A DNA stretch of 6,105 nucleotides from Oscillospiraceae bacterium (GTDB lineage: Bacteria; Bacillota; Clostridia; Oscillospirales; Acutalibacteraceae), in contig DNXM01000197.1 in assembly GCA_003505905.1 (NCBI GenBank), forward strand, positions 1 through 6,105, written 5' to 3'. Positions 1-6,046 of the stretch are shown one piece after another. The position numbers were made by a program, and so were the translations under genes. Below the pieces are notes generated by a model, which was not told the DNA's origin, searched no databases, and was given only the letters and a program-made list of their open reading frames with translations. The number at the start of each line of letters is the position of its first letter. Within the stretch, counting starts at the first letter, position 1.

Positions 1-470
1 GTTCCCCCGGTTTTTTCCACAAGAAGTTCCCCGTAATGGGTGCCCAAATCCTCGGAACGGAATGCCTCCACATCACAGTCAAAGCATTTGGGGTCAAGGG
101 TGTCCGCTTCGTGGGTAATCACCAAAATACCGTCGTTACGGGCTTTTTCCAACAGGGGAGCAATGGATTCCGTATCATAGGGTACCACACAAATGGCATC
201 CCAATCCTCTGCAAGCAGTTGCTCCAAATAGGTTGCCTGCCCTGCGGCGTCCGTGGAACCGCCGTAGAAATAGCTGCATCCGTTTTCTTCGTTATATGTA
301 TTCACCGCATCTTCCATGCGTTCAAACCAAGAAACAGAAGTCAATTTCGGCACAAATGCAATTTTGTACCCCTCGGCGGTATCTGCGGTGGCGGGGGCTT
401 CCCCGGAGCAGGATGCAAAACAACAAACACAAACCAGTGTTGTCATAAACAATGCAAGTGTTTTTTTCAT
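1..470 (-). CDS. LsrB/RhaS-like sugar (or AI-2) ABC transporter substrate-binding lipoprotein, partial (3' end outside window)
   Basis: Starting at the ATG at 470, an open frame of 156 codons runs off the left edge with no stop. Upstream is AGAGGAAG (486-479), 8 bases from the ATG. Residues 1-21 form a lipoprotein signal peptide: MKK, a hydrophobic core, then a FASC lipobox with Cys21 as the probable lipidation site. A short linker follows, and from about residue 35 comes the N-terminal lobe of a type 1 periplasmic-binding fold (YKIAFVPKL, then SWFERMEDAV). An STDAAGQATYLEQLL helix, an AICVVPYD strand and a LVITHEADT strand follow. The FVPKL and ADTLDPKC segments resemble LsrB, where the corresponding Lys and Asp contact autoinducer-2; here they are Lys42 and Asp123. 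Proteins of this group bind AI-2, rhamnose or other sugars and feed an ABC permease, whose genes would lie beyond the left edge. It has its own promoter, so it probably starts a new operon. The family is fairly sure; the ligand is not. Confidence 0.85.
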   Translation of the reverse strand, partial: MKKTLALFMTTLVCVCCFASCSGEAPATADTAEGYKIAFVPKLTSVSWFERMEDAVNTYNEENGCSYFYGGSTDAAGQATYLEQLLAEDWDAICVVPYDTESIAPLLEKARNDGILVITHEADTLDPKCFDCDVEAFRSEDLGTHYGELLVEKTGG

Positions 471-502
471 GGTCAATTCTTCCTCTGCAATTTATTTGTT
501 TG

Positions 503-531
503 ATTTTAGCATGAAACATGGTTCATTTCAA
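503..531 (-). promoter_or_regulatory. Sigma-A promoter for the LsrB-like gene
   Basis: On the minus strand, a -35 box TTGAAA (531-526) is separated by 17 bases from a -10 box TAAAAT (508-503). The -10 is preceded by TGC (511-509), making an extended -10. Initiation near 496 would give a leader of about 25 bases containing the ribosome binding site at 486-479. Spacing and hexamers fit a housekeeping promoter well. Confidence 0.7.
511..526. promoter_or_regulatory. 16-bp near-perfect palindrome in promoter spacer, candidate operator
   Basis: The plus strand reads ATGAAACATGGTTCAT. This equals its own reverse complement apart from one symmetric base pair (positions 6 and 11), with CATG at the centre. 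It fills the space between the -35 and -10 boxes, where a bound dimeric repressor would block RNA polymerase. The size and position suit a LacI/GntR-type sugar-responsive regulator, but no regulator gene is visible here and the identity of any binding protein is a guess. Confidence 0.45.
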
Positions 532-559
532 TCGTTTTTCCAAAATGAAAATGGATTTC

Positions 560-629
560 TCTTCCCTAAAGGAACAGCATAATGCCGTTTGTTTGTTGGG
601 AAGATTGCGGATTGTTTTTTCGCCCAACA
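560..629 (-). other. Structured 3' untranslated region after the permease gene
   Basis: Just after the permease stop, the minus-strand transcript can form a 7-bp stem (629-623 with 600-594) around a 22-base loop. It can instead form a 7-bp stem between 604-598 and 566-560, which encloses a small hairpin at 589-573. The two long stems share bases 600-598 and cannot form together. Neither ends in a real T-run, so this is not a clear Rho-independent terminator. It may be an imperfect terminator, a 3'-end stabiliser or chance. Confidence 0.25.
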
Positions 630-630
630 T

Positions 631-2298
631 TCAGACCTTGATTTTTCCCTTGGACACTTTCAGACAAATCAAAAGCACCACGGCACTGGCAACCGTCAAA
701 ATCGTTGAAAGGGCGGCACCCGACCCAATGGAGTTACGGACAATATCCGTATAAGCCGCAATGGTAAGGGTGTTATTCCTGCCGGAGGAAAGCATAATGG
801 AACAACTCAATTCATTGATACAGGTAACCCACGAAAGAATGGCGCCCGAAAACACACCGGGCAGCATGATTTTTGCGGTGATTTTGCCGAACGATTTAAT
901 CGGCGAAACACCGAGGTCGATGGATGCCTCCTCAACCGATGGGTCGGTCTGCATCAAAAAGGCACTTGCACTGCGCACGGTGTAAGGAAGCTTACGGATG
1001 ATATAGGAAATGATGATAATCGTGCCGGTACCCGTTAAAACAAGTGGCTTGACATTGAAGGTGACAATATAGCAAAGGCCGAGAACCGAACCGGGAATGA
1101 CGTACGGTGCCATTAGCAGCAGGTCGAGAATGCCGCCCGTCTTGCCTTTTTTACGCACGATTACATATGACATCAAGACTCCGATGATAACGATAAACAC
1201 CATGGCGACCGTTGAAAACACAAAGGTGTTCTGCAGGGCTGTCCAAAGCCTTGAACCGAGCTTTGAATAATTGTCAAAGGTGAATCCGCCGATGAAGCTT
1301 GAATAGTTTGTTTTTTCAAACGAGCTGACAATAACGACCACCTGGGGCAGAAATGCAATCAGGCAAACGAGCGCAACAGGAATTGTAACCAAAATGCGCT
1401 TGATGCCCTTCAGTTGTTTCTCCTGCGGAGGGCGCATGGAGGACATGATATAGTTCTTCTTGGAAACGAATTTTTTCTGAAACCCGAGAACAACCAGTGT
1501 AATCAGAACAATAATAATGGAAATAGCGGAAGCGAGATTCCCGTTGCCGCCGATTTCGCCGAGCCATTCATTGTAAATCAAAACGGGCAGAGTTCTGAAA
1601 TCCTGTCCTCCTAACAGCATCGGCGTGCCGAAATCGGCGAGGGCACTCATAAACACAACAAGGGCACCCGCTGTAACCGAGGGCGTCACCACGGGGAGTG
1701 TGATGGTGAAAAATCTGCGAAGCTTACCGCTCCCGAGATTTTCGGCGTTTTCTTCGAGCGAAACATCAATGCTTTCCATCGCACCCGATGTATACATATA
1801 GACATAGGGAAAAAGCTTCAGCGTCAAAACAATACTCACACCGCCGAAGCCGTATATTGTCGGCAATGCAATTCCGTAATTTGCGAAAAACTCCGTTACA
1901 CTTCCCGAACGCCCGAAAAGCATAATCCAAGCATATGCACCGAGGAACGGCGAGCTCATGAGTGAAAGAATCGTAATAATGTGCCAAAGTTTTTTGCCGA
2001 TGACATTGAATCTCGTCATGAAGTAAGCCATTGGCACACCGAGCACAACGGAAAACACGGTCGGAACAACGGAAATCTTCAAGCTGTTCCACAAAGCCGA
2101 GTAGTAATACTTTTTTTCAAAAAAACGCTTAAAATTATCCAGCGTGAATTCGGTTGCGGTGCCCGATTTGAAAGCATTTGTAATCATGGATGAAAACGGC
2201 CAGACAAGAAACAGAGCGAAAATGACAAACACAGCCAATTTTATCCAAAACCAACAATCCAAGTGAAACGGCAAGGAAATTCGTCTTTTTTTCAGCAT
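631..2298 (-). CDS. Fused double-domain ABC importer permease (FbpB/AfuB-type)
   Basis: This 555-residue integral membrane protein forms the translocation channel of the importer encoded with the two genes upstream of it. It contains two tandem binding-protein-dependent permease domains, about residues 15-280 and 300-550. Each begins with a membrane segment (about 19-40 and 300-326), followed by a short external loop and further hydrophobic segments. About twelve membrane spans can be counted. Each half carries an EAA-type cytoplasmic loop that contacts the ATPase: residues 182-202 (EENAENLGSG...TLP) and 456-480 (VEEASIDLGVSP...MLP). A polar linker at about 275-298 joins the halves. This length and internal duplication are typical of the FbpB/AfuB group and differ from the two separate permeases of most sugar importers. 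The ATG at 2298 is supported by GGAGG (2310-2306), 7 bases upstream. Its first 7 bases overlap the end of the ATPase gene, so the two are probably translationally coupled. The permease class is secure; the substrate is not. Confidence 0.93.
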   Translation of the reverse strand: MLKKRRISLPFHLDCWFWIKLAVFVIFALFLVWPFSSMITNAFKSGTATEFTLDNFKRFFEKKYYYSALWNSLKISVVPTVFSVVLGVPMAYFMTRFNVIGKKLWHIITILSLMSSPFLGAYAWIMLFGRSGSVTEFFANYGIALPTIYGFGGVSIVLTLKLFPYVYMYTSGAMESIDVSLEENAENLGSGKLRRFFTITLPVVTPSVTAGALVVFMSALADFGTPMLLGGQDFRTLPVLIYNEWLGEIGGNGNLASAISIIIVLITLVVLGFQKKFVSKKNYIMSSMRPPQEKQLKGIKRILVTIPVALVCLIAFLPQVVVIVSSFEKTNYSSFIGGFTFDNYSKLGSRLWTALQNTFVFSTVAMVFIVIIGVLMSYVIVRKKGKTGGILDLLLMAPYVIPGSVLGLCYIVTFNVKPLVLTGTGTIIIISYIIRKLPYTVRSASAFLMQTDPSVEEASIDLGVSPIKSFGKITAKIMLPGVFSGAILSWVTCINELSCSIMLSSGRNNTLTIAAYTDIVRNSIGSGAALSTILTVASAVVLLICLKVSKGKIKV

Positions 2299-3356
2299 GA
2301 AAGCACCTCCCGGGATTCGCTTTCATACAAGCTGATACGGTTCAGGTCGAAATCGACAAAAACCTTATCACCGGCATTTTTGACGCTTCCGTTTTCTTTG
2401 ACATATTCGCACAGGAGAAGGCTCTGCCCGTCGGACAGCGTCACCTCGTACTCGGTTCTGTCCCCGAGGAAGGTTGCGAATTTCACCGTGGCGGGCAATC
2501 CGCTTTTGCCGAAAGATATCTGCTCGGGGCGAGCCGAAAGCACTGCCTTTCCGACATATTTTTTCTTCATCGGAACGGAAATACTCATTTCGTTTCTGAT
2601 GTTTGCGGTTCCGTTTTCGTCCACTTCGCAGTCGATAAAATTACTGACGCCGATAAAGTTGGCAACAAACGTGTTTTGCGGTTTGGCATAGATTTCTTTC
2701 GGCGTACCAACCTGCATGATTTCACCGGCGTTCATCACGGCGATTCTGTCGGAAACAGCCAGCGCCTCCTCTTGGTCGTGCGTTACATAAATGGTGGTTA
2801 TGCCGAGATTCTGCTGAAGCTTTTTGATGATGGTTCGCATTTGAACACGAAGCTTTGCATCCAAATTCGACAAAGGCTCATCCATCAAAAGCACGGCAGG
2901 CTCAATTACAAACGCCCTTGCAAGCGCAACCCTTTGCTGTTGACCGCCCGAAAGCTCGTTTGGCTTTCTTTTTGCCCAACGCTCAATTTGAACAAGCTCA
3001 AGTGCTGTTTTAACACGCTCTTCAATCTCTTTTTTCGGCACCTTGCGTGCCTTCAGACCATAGGCGACATTTTCTTCCACGGTCATGTGCGGAAAGATAG
3101 CATAGTTTTGGAAAACCATGCCGATATCTCGCTTATGCGCCGGCACATTGTTAATCTTCGTGTCACCGAAATAGAATTCGCCGCCCTCAATGGAATTAAA
3201 ACCGGCAATCATGCGCAAAAGTGTGCTTTTTCCACAGCCGGAAGGACCGAGAAGCGTAAAGAACTCGCCCTCTTTGATGTCGAGCGATACACCCTTCAAC
3301 ACCATGCTCTTTCCGTACAATTTCACTGCGTCGATAATTTTTACTGCATTACTCAT
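2292..3356 (-). CDS. ABC importer ATPase (FbpC/PotA/UgpC-like, with C-terminal TOBE-type domain)
   Basis: This 354-residue cytoplasmic ATP-hydrolysing subunit has every motif of an active ABC ATPase. Walker A is GPSGCGKST (37-45), the Q-loop glutamine is Gln83 in VFQNYAIFPH, and the signature is LSGGQQQR (135-142). Walker B is VLLMDE (155-160) with catalytic Glu160, followed by the SNLD D-loop (163-166) and switch histidine His193 in THDQEEA. After about residue 235 comes a C-terminal extension of some 115 residues with SARPEQISF (274-282), typical of the TOBE-type regulatory domain in the FbpC, PotA and MalK/UgpC families. The ATG at 3356 has an AGAGG-type ribosome binding site about 7 bases upstream. 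The gene lies 81 bases after the binding-protein gene, across a hairpin, and overlaps the permease start by 7 bases. Many relatives are labelled spermidine/putrescine or ferric importers, but the ATPase sequence alone does not fix the substrate. Confidence 0.95.
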   Translation of the reverse strand: MSNAVKIIDAVKLYGKSMVLKGVSLDIKEGEFFTLLGPSGCGKSTLLRMIAGFNSIEGGEFYFGDTKINNVPAHKRDIGMVFQNYAIFPHMTVEENVAYGLKARKVPKKEIEERVKTALELVQIERWAKRKPNELSGGQQQRVALARAFVIEPAVLLMDEPLSNLDAKLRVQMRTIIKKLQQNLGITTIYVTHDQEEALAVSDRIAVMNAGEIMQVGTPKEIYAKPQNTFVANFIGVSNFIDCEVDENGTANIRNEMSISVPMKKKYVGKAVLSARPEQISFGKSGLPATVKFATFLGDRTEYEVTLSDGQSLLLCEYVKENGSVKNAGDKVFVDFDLNRISLYESESREVLSC

Positions 3357-3387
3357 GTTTTTTCCTCTTTTTTGGTATTATGTAAGA

Positions 3388-3418
3388 AAGCAAGGGAAAA
3401 GAAAATCTTCCCTTGCTT
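3388..3418 (-). terminator. Intercistronic hairpin, probable attenuator or mRNA-stabilising stem-loop
   Basis: In the 81-base gap between the binding-protein stop and the ATPase start, the minus-strand transcript forms a perfect 11-bp stem (AAGCAAGGGAA with TTCCCTTGCTT) around a 9-base loop. It is followed only by a short, broken U-rich run (TCTTAC), so it looks like a leaky terminator or a 3'-end protector. This arrangement commonly lets the binding protein be made in excess over the ATPase and permease. The structure is plain in the sequence; its effect is inferred. Confidence 0.6.
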
Positions 3419-3437
3419 GCGTTTCAAAGATAATGTC

Positions 3438-4487
3438 TTATCCGACAACAATATCCTGCCACTGCTCTTTAATGGAGGAAGCGTTTGCCGAAACATAATC
3501 AAAATCATAATTGATGAGCTTGATATCGGAAAGCGTTTTAAGCCCCGTTGCTTCAACGTCCGAACGCATCGGGCGGCGAGCCCAATCCTTGTTCTGTGCG
3601 GTTTGGCACTCACTGCTCAAAACAAACTCCTCAAAAAGCTTTGCAAGCTCGGGGTTCGGACAATCCTTAATAATAGCAACGCCATCGGGAACAGCCGATG
3701 TGCCGTCGGACGGATAAACAGTGACCATCCAATCCTCTTCATATGCCACAGAGCCTTTTTCAAGCGTGATACCCATTGCATTTTCGCCCGCAAACACATC
3801 CTTATGAGCCAGAGAAGAAGAAGACTTCACTTCAAGCTTCGGATAAAGAGCCTTGACAAAATCCCAACCCGACTGATAGTTGTCGGCTGATGTGCCGAAA
3901 ACGGAAAGCATGGTGCAAAGCTGTGTGAACGCCGAGCCGGAGGAAGCAGGGTCGGCGATTGCGATTTTTCCGTATTTGGCAACATCCCAGTTCAGCAGGT
4001 CTGCCCAGCTTTCGGGAATGTCCTCTTCGGCAACCTTCTGCGTGTTGACAACAAATGTCATCGGCAGAGGAGATTCACCAATCCAATAATATTCGGAGTC
4101 GCAGAGAGAAGCGTCAAGCTTATCAAAGCACATGGGCTTATAGGGCTGGAAATAATCTTTATATGCGGCAAGCGTATCCGCTCCGCCGCCCCATATAACA
4201 TCGCATACCGGGTTTGCCGATTCGGCGGCAATCTTGGCAACAAGGTTTGATGTGCCGTCGGCAATCACTTCAACCGTAACATTCGGATATTTTGCTTCAA
4301 AAAGGGCAACACCTGCGTTCAATGGGTCGGAATCGTGCGGAGAATAAACCGTGAGCGTGCCTGTATAATCCTCGGGGGTCATTTCACCGGCAGGCTTGGT
4401 TGTCGTGTCGGTTTCGGTTTTTCCGCCGCATGAGGCAAAAGTCAGAAGCACACAGGAAGCCAGTAATAACGCCAAAAACTTTTTCAA
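3438..4487 (-). CDS. ABC importer solute-binding lipoprotein (FbpA/AfuA-like, ligand uncertain)
   Basis: First gene of the importer operon; it encodes an extracellular lipoprotein of 349 residues that captures the ligand and delivers it to the permease. Residues 1-20 are a lipoprotein signal peptide (MKKFLALLLA, then a TFASC lipobox with Cys20). A Thr/Lys-rich linker leads to the mature domain at about residue 42. LTVYSPHDSD, the FEAKYPNVTVEV segment, CDVIWGGGADTL and the ADPASSGSAF segment (179-188) are typical of the FbpA/AfuA/PhnS-type family 1 binding proteins. At the place where ferric-binding proteins have a Tyr-Tyr pair, this protein reads GITLEKGSVAY (239-249), so classical iron chelation looks unlikely. 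His228, Asp230 and Glu243 lie in this region and recall the polar sugar-phosphate site of AfuA, but that alignment is from memory. A TTG start at 4487 is preferred over the in-frame TTG at 4496 because of the ribosome binding site spacing. The family is firm; the ligand could be a sugar phosphate, a phosphonate or another anion. Confidence 0.9.
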   Translation of the reverse strand: MKKFLALLLASCVLLTFASCGGKTETDTTTKPAGEMTPEDYTGTLTVYSPHDSDPLNAGVALFEAKYPNVTVEVIADGTSNLVAKIAAESANPVCDVIWGGGADTLAAYKDYFQPYKPMCFDKLDASLCDSEYYWIGESPLPMTFVVNTQKVAEEDIPESWADLLNWDVAKYGKIAIADPASSGSAFTQLCTMLSVFGTSADNYQSGWDFVKALYPKLEVKSSSSLAHKDVFAGENAMGITLEKGSVAYEEDWMVTVYPSDGTSAVPDGVAIIKDCPNPELAKLFEEFVLSSECQTAQNKDWARRPMRSDVEATGLKTLSDIKLINYDFDYVSANASSIKEQWQDIVVG

Positions 4488-4496
4488 ATTGAACAA

Positions 4497-4502
4497 CTCC
4501 TT
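4497..4502 (-). promoter_or_regulatory. Ribosome binding site that decides the binding-protein start
   Basis: AAGGAG on the minus strand lies 9 bases before the TTG at 4487-4485, good spacing for initiation. The longer in-frame alternative, the TTG at 4496-4494, directly abuts this site with no spacer. The shorter start also gives a standard MKKFLALLLA signal peptide. Confidence 0.7.
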
Positions 4503-4523
4503 TATATTATATTTTCTGTTTTT

Positions 4524-4552
4524 ACTTTAGCATATTGAATTGCATATGTCAA
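4524..4552 (-). promoter_or_regulatory. Sigma-A promoter of the ABC importer operon
   Basis: On the minus strand, a perfect -35 box TTGACA (4552-4547) is followed after 17 bases by a -10 box TAAAGT (4529-4524), with an extended-10 TGC (4532-4530). Transcription from near 4517 would give a leader of about 30 bases containing the AAGGAG site. This is the strongest -35 in the window. Confidence 0.72.
4531..4548. promoter_or_regulatory. Imperfect 18-bp inverted repeat in the importer promoter spacer
   Basis: The plus strand reads CATATTGAATTGCATATG: perfect CATAT/ATATG arms and a symmetric AATT centre, with two mismatched pairs between (14 of 18 positions symmetric). It occupies the -35/-10 spacer, a repressor-binding location. 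AT-rich DNA makes such symmetry easier to get by chance, so it is only a candidate operator. Confidence 0.3.
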
Positions 4553-4631
4553 CCTCCATTCTGTTTATCTCCGAATTTCAAAGTCGATTCAAATCCTTTT
4601 CAGCTTTTGAAAAGCAGGCAGGTTTCATTCG

Positions 4632-4671
4632 AAAAAAGACTGCTGTACCGCATGAGTGTGATACAACAGTC
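4632..4671 (-). terminator. Rho-independent terminator of the glycosidase gene
   Basis: On the minus strand, GACTGTTGTA (4671-4662) pairs with TACAGCAGTC (4647-4638) in a 10-bp stem with one G-U pair and a 14-base loop. It is followed directly by six Ts (4637-4632). It lies 24 bases after the glycosidase stop codon and before the importer promoter, so it separates the two units. Confidence 0.85.
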
Positions 4672-4694
4672 CTTGCTTGTTCATTACCTATATA

Positions 4695-5984
4695 TTATTT
4701 CCAATTGGCGAATGCGTCACGCACCGCATAGTAAGCAGGCTTCGGGTTGCCTTTCAAATCCACCAAGCCCCAACCCGTTTCAACGGGGCAATCGGACTGA
4801 CCGCAGATGTAACAGGCGTTGCTGTCCTCATAGCAATAAACAAATCCGCCGACAACGAACTTATGCTTTTGCAGCTTTGCGATTGTCTTGGTGAAGAACT
4901 TCGCCTGATCCTCGGGGTTGTGTTTGAAGTTTCGCAGTGTGTAACCTTCGGGCAGTTCACAATAGAGGTGATTGATAAGCTCGGTATCAAACAGCTTTGC
5001 CGCCAGCTCTTCATCTGTCGTGCAGCCCAAATTCAGCATATGGTCACGGAAATCCGTCGGAAGATTGTTGATAAAGCCCCGAATATCAGCTCTCGCCGCC
5101 GCCTCGTTTTCATAGCCGTAGGATTGAAGAATTTCATTTTTCTCTTTCGTGCTTTTAGCTTCGCCGTAACCGATGTAACCGAATTCGCAGACCATAACCG
5201 GCTTTTTCGTCATGCCCCAAACAAAACGGGTCAGAAAATCATAACCGTAAAGGGTTTTGAACACATTTTCAAAGCACCCGAGGTAGATATCCACGCCGAC
5301 ATAGTCGGCATAATCCAACCACGGCTTGACATAGTAGCAAAGGTTATACATTTCCCAAGCGGCGATGTTGAAGCCGACAACAATATCTTTTTTTACATTG
5401 TTCATGGCTTCCATTTGGATGCCGATGAACTCCGCCGCCTGCTGAATGGTCAACGGCACGGTGAAATGGTCAACGCCCATTTCGTTGGTGATTTGAAAAG
5501 CGGATGCAATGCCCTGCAAATCCTTTGCATAGAATTCGGCAATTTCTTTGACCTTTTTCTTGCCGTCCTCGGTTCTCGGGTCAATGCCTGCGGCGATGTA
5601 ATCCTTCGGATACGGAGTAATGAGCATCACTTTGAATCCTGCATCGGCATAATACTTGGCTCTCGACTTGGCATATTGGTAAGACGCATTTGTTTTACCC
5701 TGTCCATCATACGGAAGCTCGTTCAAATCAAAACGAACCCATTGGATGTTGGCTTCGCTGATTTGCTTCGTGTCGGAATTCGGGTGGCATACACCTTTGA
5801 CAACACCGCCCGTTTTGGCGAGAAATTTGTCGACTTCGTCACTTGTGTCGGCTTTGAAGTAGGTGGCAAAGCCCTCGGCGAGCAGGTCAACAAAATGATA
5901 CTTTTGAACCGTGTCGATGCCGCTTGAAACAAGCGTTGTCAGGGCAGTAACGGATGCGATGAGCTTGATAAAGAATTCTTTCAT
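4695..5984 (-). CDS. Clan GH-A-like TIM-barrel glycoside hydrolase
   Basis: This 429-residue protein is likely a retaining glycosidase. After an N-terminal region, a TIM-barrel order is visible: IQWVRFDLNELPY (80-92), FKVMLITPYP (117-126), then FQITNEMG (163-170) with Asn167-Glu168 in the usual general acid/base position. Further on come YVGVDIYLG (228-236) and KPVMVCEFGYIG (261-272) with Glu267 as the probable nucleophile. The Asn-Glu pair and the second Glu about 100 residues later are the clan GH-A pattern; I cannot assign a GH family. Residues 5-20 are hydrophobic with nearby lysines, so a signal peptide or N-terminal anchor is possible, but no clear cleavage site or lipobox is seen. Near the C-terminus Cys384, Cys391, Cys394 and Cys399 form an unusual cluster just before GWGLVDLKGNPKPAYYAV. 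The ATG at 5984 has AAGGAG 6 bases upstream. The gene has its own promoter and terminator. The substrate is unknown. Confidence 0.8.
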   Translation of the reverse strand: MKEFFIKLIASVTALTTLVSSGIDTVQKYHFVDLLAEGFATYFKADTSDEVDKFLAKTGGVVKGVCHPNSDTKQISEANIQWVRFDLNELPYDGQGKTNASYQYAKSRAKYYADAGFKVMLITPYPKDYIAAGIDPRTEDGKKKVKEIAEFYAKDLQGIASAFQITNEMGVDHFTVPLTIQQAAEFIGIQMEAMNNVKKDIVVGFNIAAWEMYNLCYYVKPWLDYADYVGVDIYLGCFENVFKTLYGYDFLTRFVWGMTKKPVMVCEFGYIGYGEAKSTKEKNEILQSYGYENEAAARADIRGFINNLPTDFRDHMLNLGCTTDEELAAKLFDTELINHLYCELPEGYTLRNFKHNPEDQAKFFTKTIAKLQKHKFVVGGFVYCYEDSNACYICGQSDCPVETGWGLVDLKGNPKPAYYAVRDAFANWK

Positions 5985-6017
5985 GGGGTTCTCCTTTTTT
6001 AGACAAAATACCGGCTA

Positions 6018-6046
6018 ATTATAGCAAAAGACGACCGAATATGCAA
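6018..6046 (-). promoter_or_regulatory. Sigma-A promoter of the glycosidase gene
   Basis: On the minus strand, a perfect -10 box TATAAT (6023-6018) has an extended-10 TGC before it (6026-6024). It is preceded, at 17-base spacing, by a -35-like TTGCAT (6046-6041). The predicted leader is about 27 bases and contains AAGGAG. No symmetry comparable with the other two promoters is seen in the spacer. Confidence 0.7.

Noticed and set aside
36..503. 155-codon plus-strand open frame
   Set aside because: It is the antisense shadow of the LsrB-like gene, which has a lipoprotein signal, ribosome binding site and promoter on the minus strand.
2676..3890. 404-codon plus-strand open frame
   Set aside because: It lies antisense to the ATPase and binding-protein genes, whose motifs are unmistakable. 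It shows no family features (many scattered Cys, His and Arg) and spans an intergenic gap and hairpin. It is an effect of codon bias on the opposite strand.
631..4487. Naming the operon fbpABC, potABCD or phnSTUV
   Set aside because: The architecture fits several of these families, and no ligand-determining residues point firmly to one, so gene symbols were left empty.
4603..4615. 13-bp palindrome GCTTTTGAAAAGC between terminator and promoter
   Set aside because: It is short, AT-rich and about 50 bases upstream of the -35 box; there is nothing beyond the symmetry to support a function.
4677..5927. 416-codon plus-strand open frame
   Set aside because: It is antisense to the glycosidase gene, starts with TTG inside the glycosidase terminator region, lacks a convincing ribosome binding site and has no recognisable domain.
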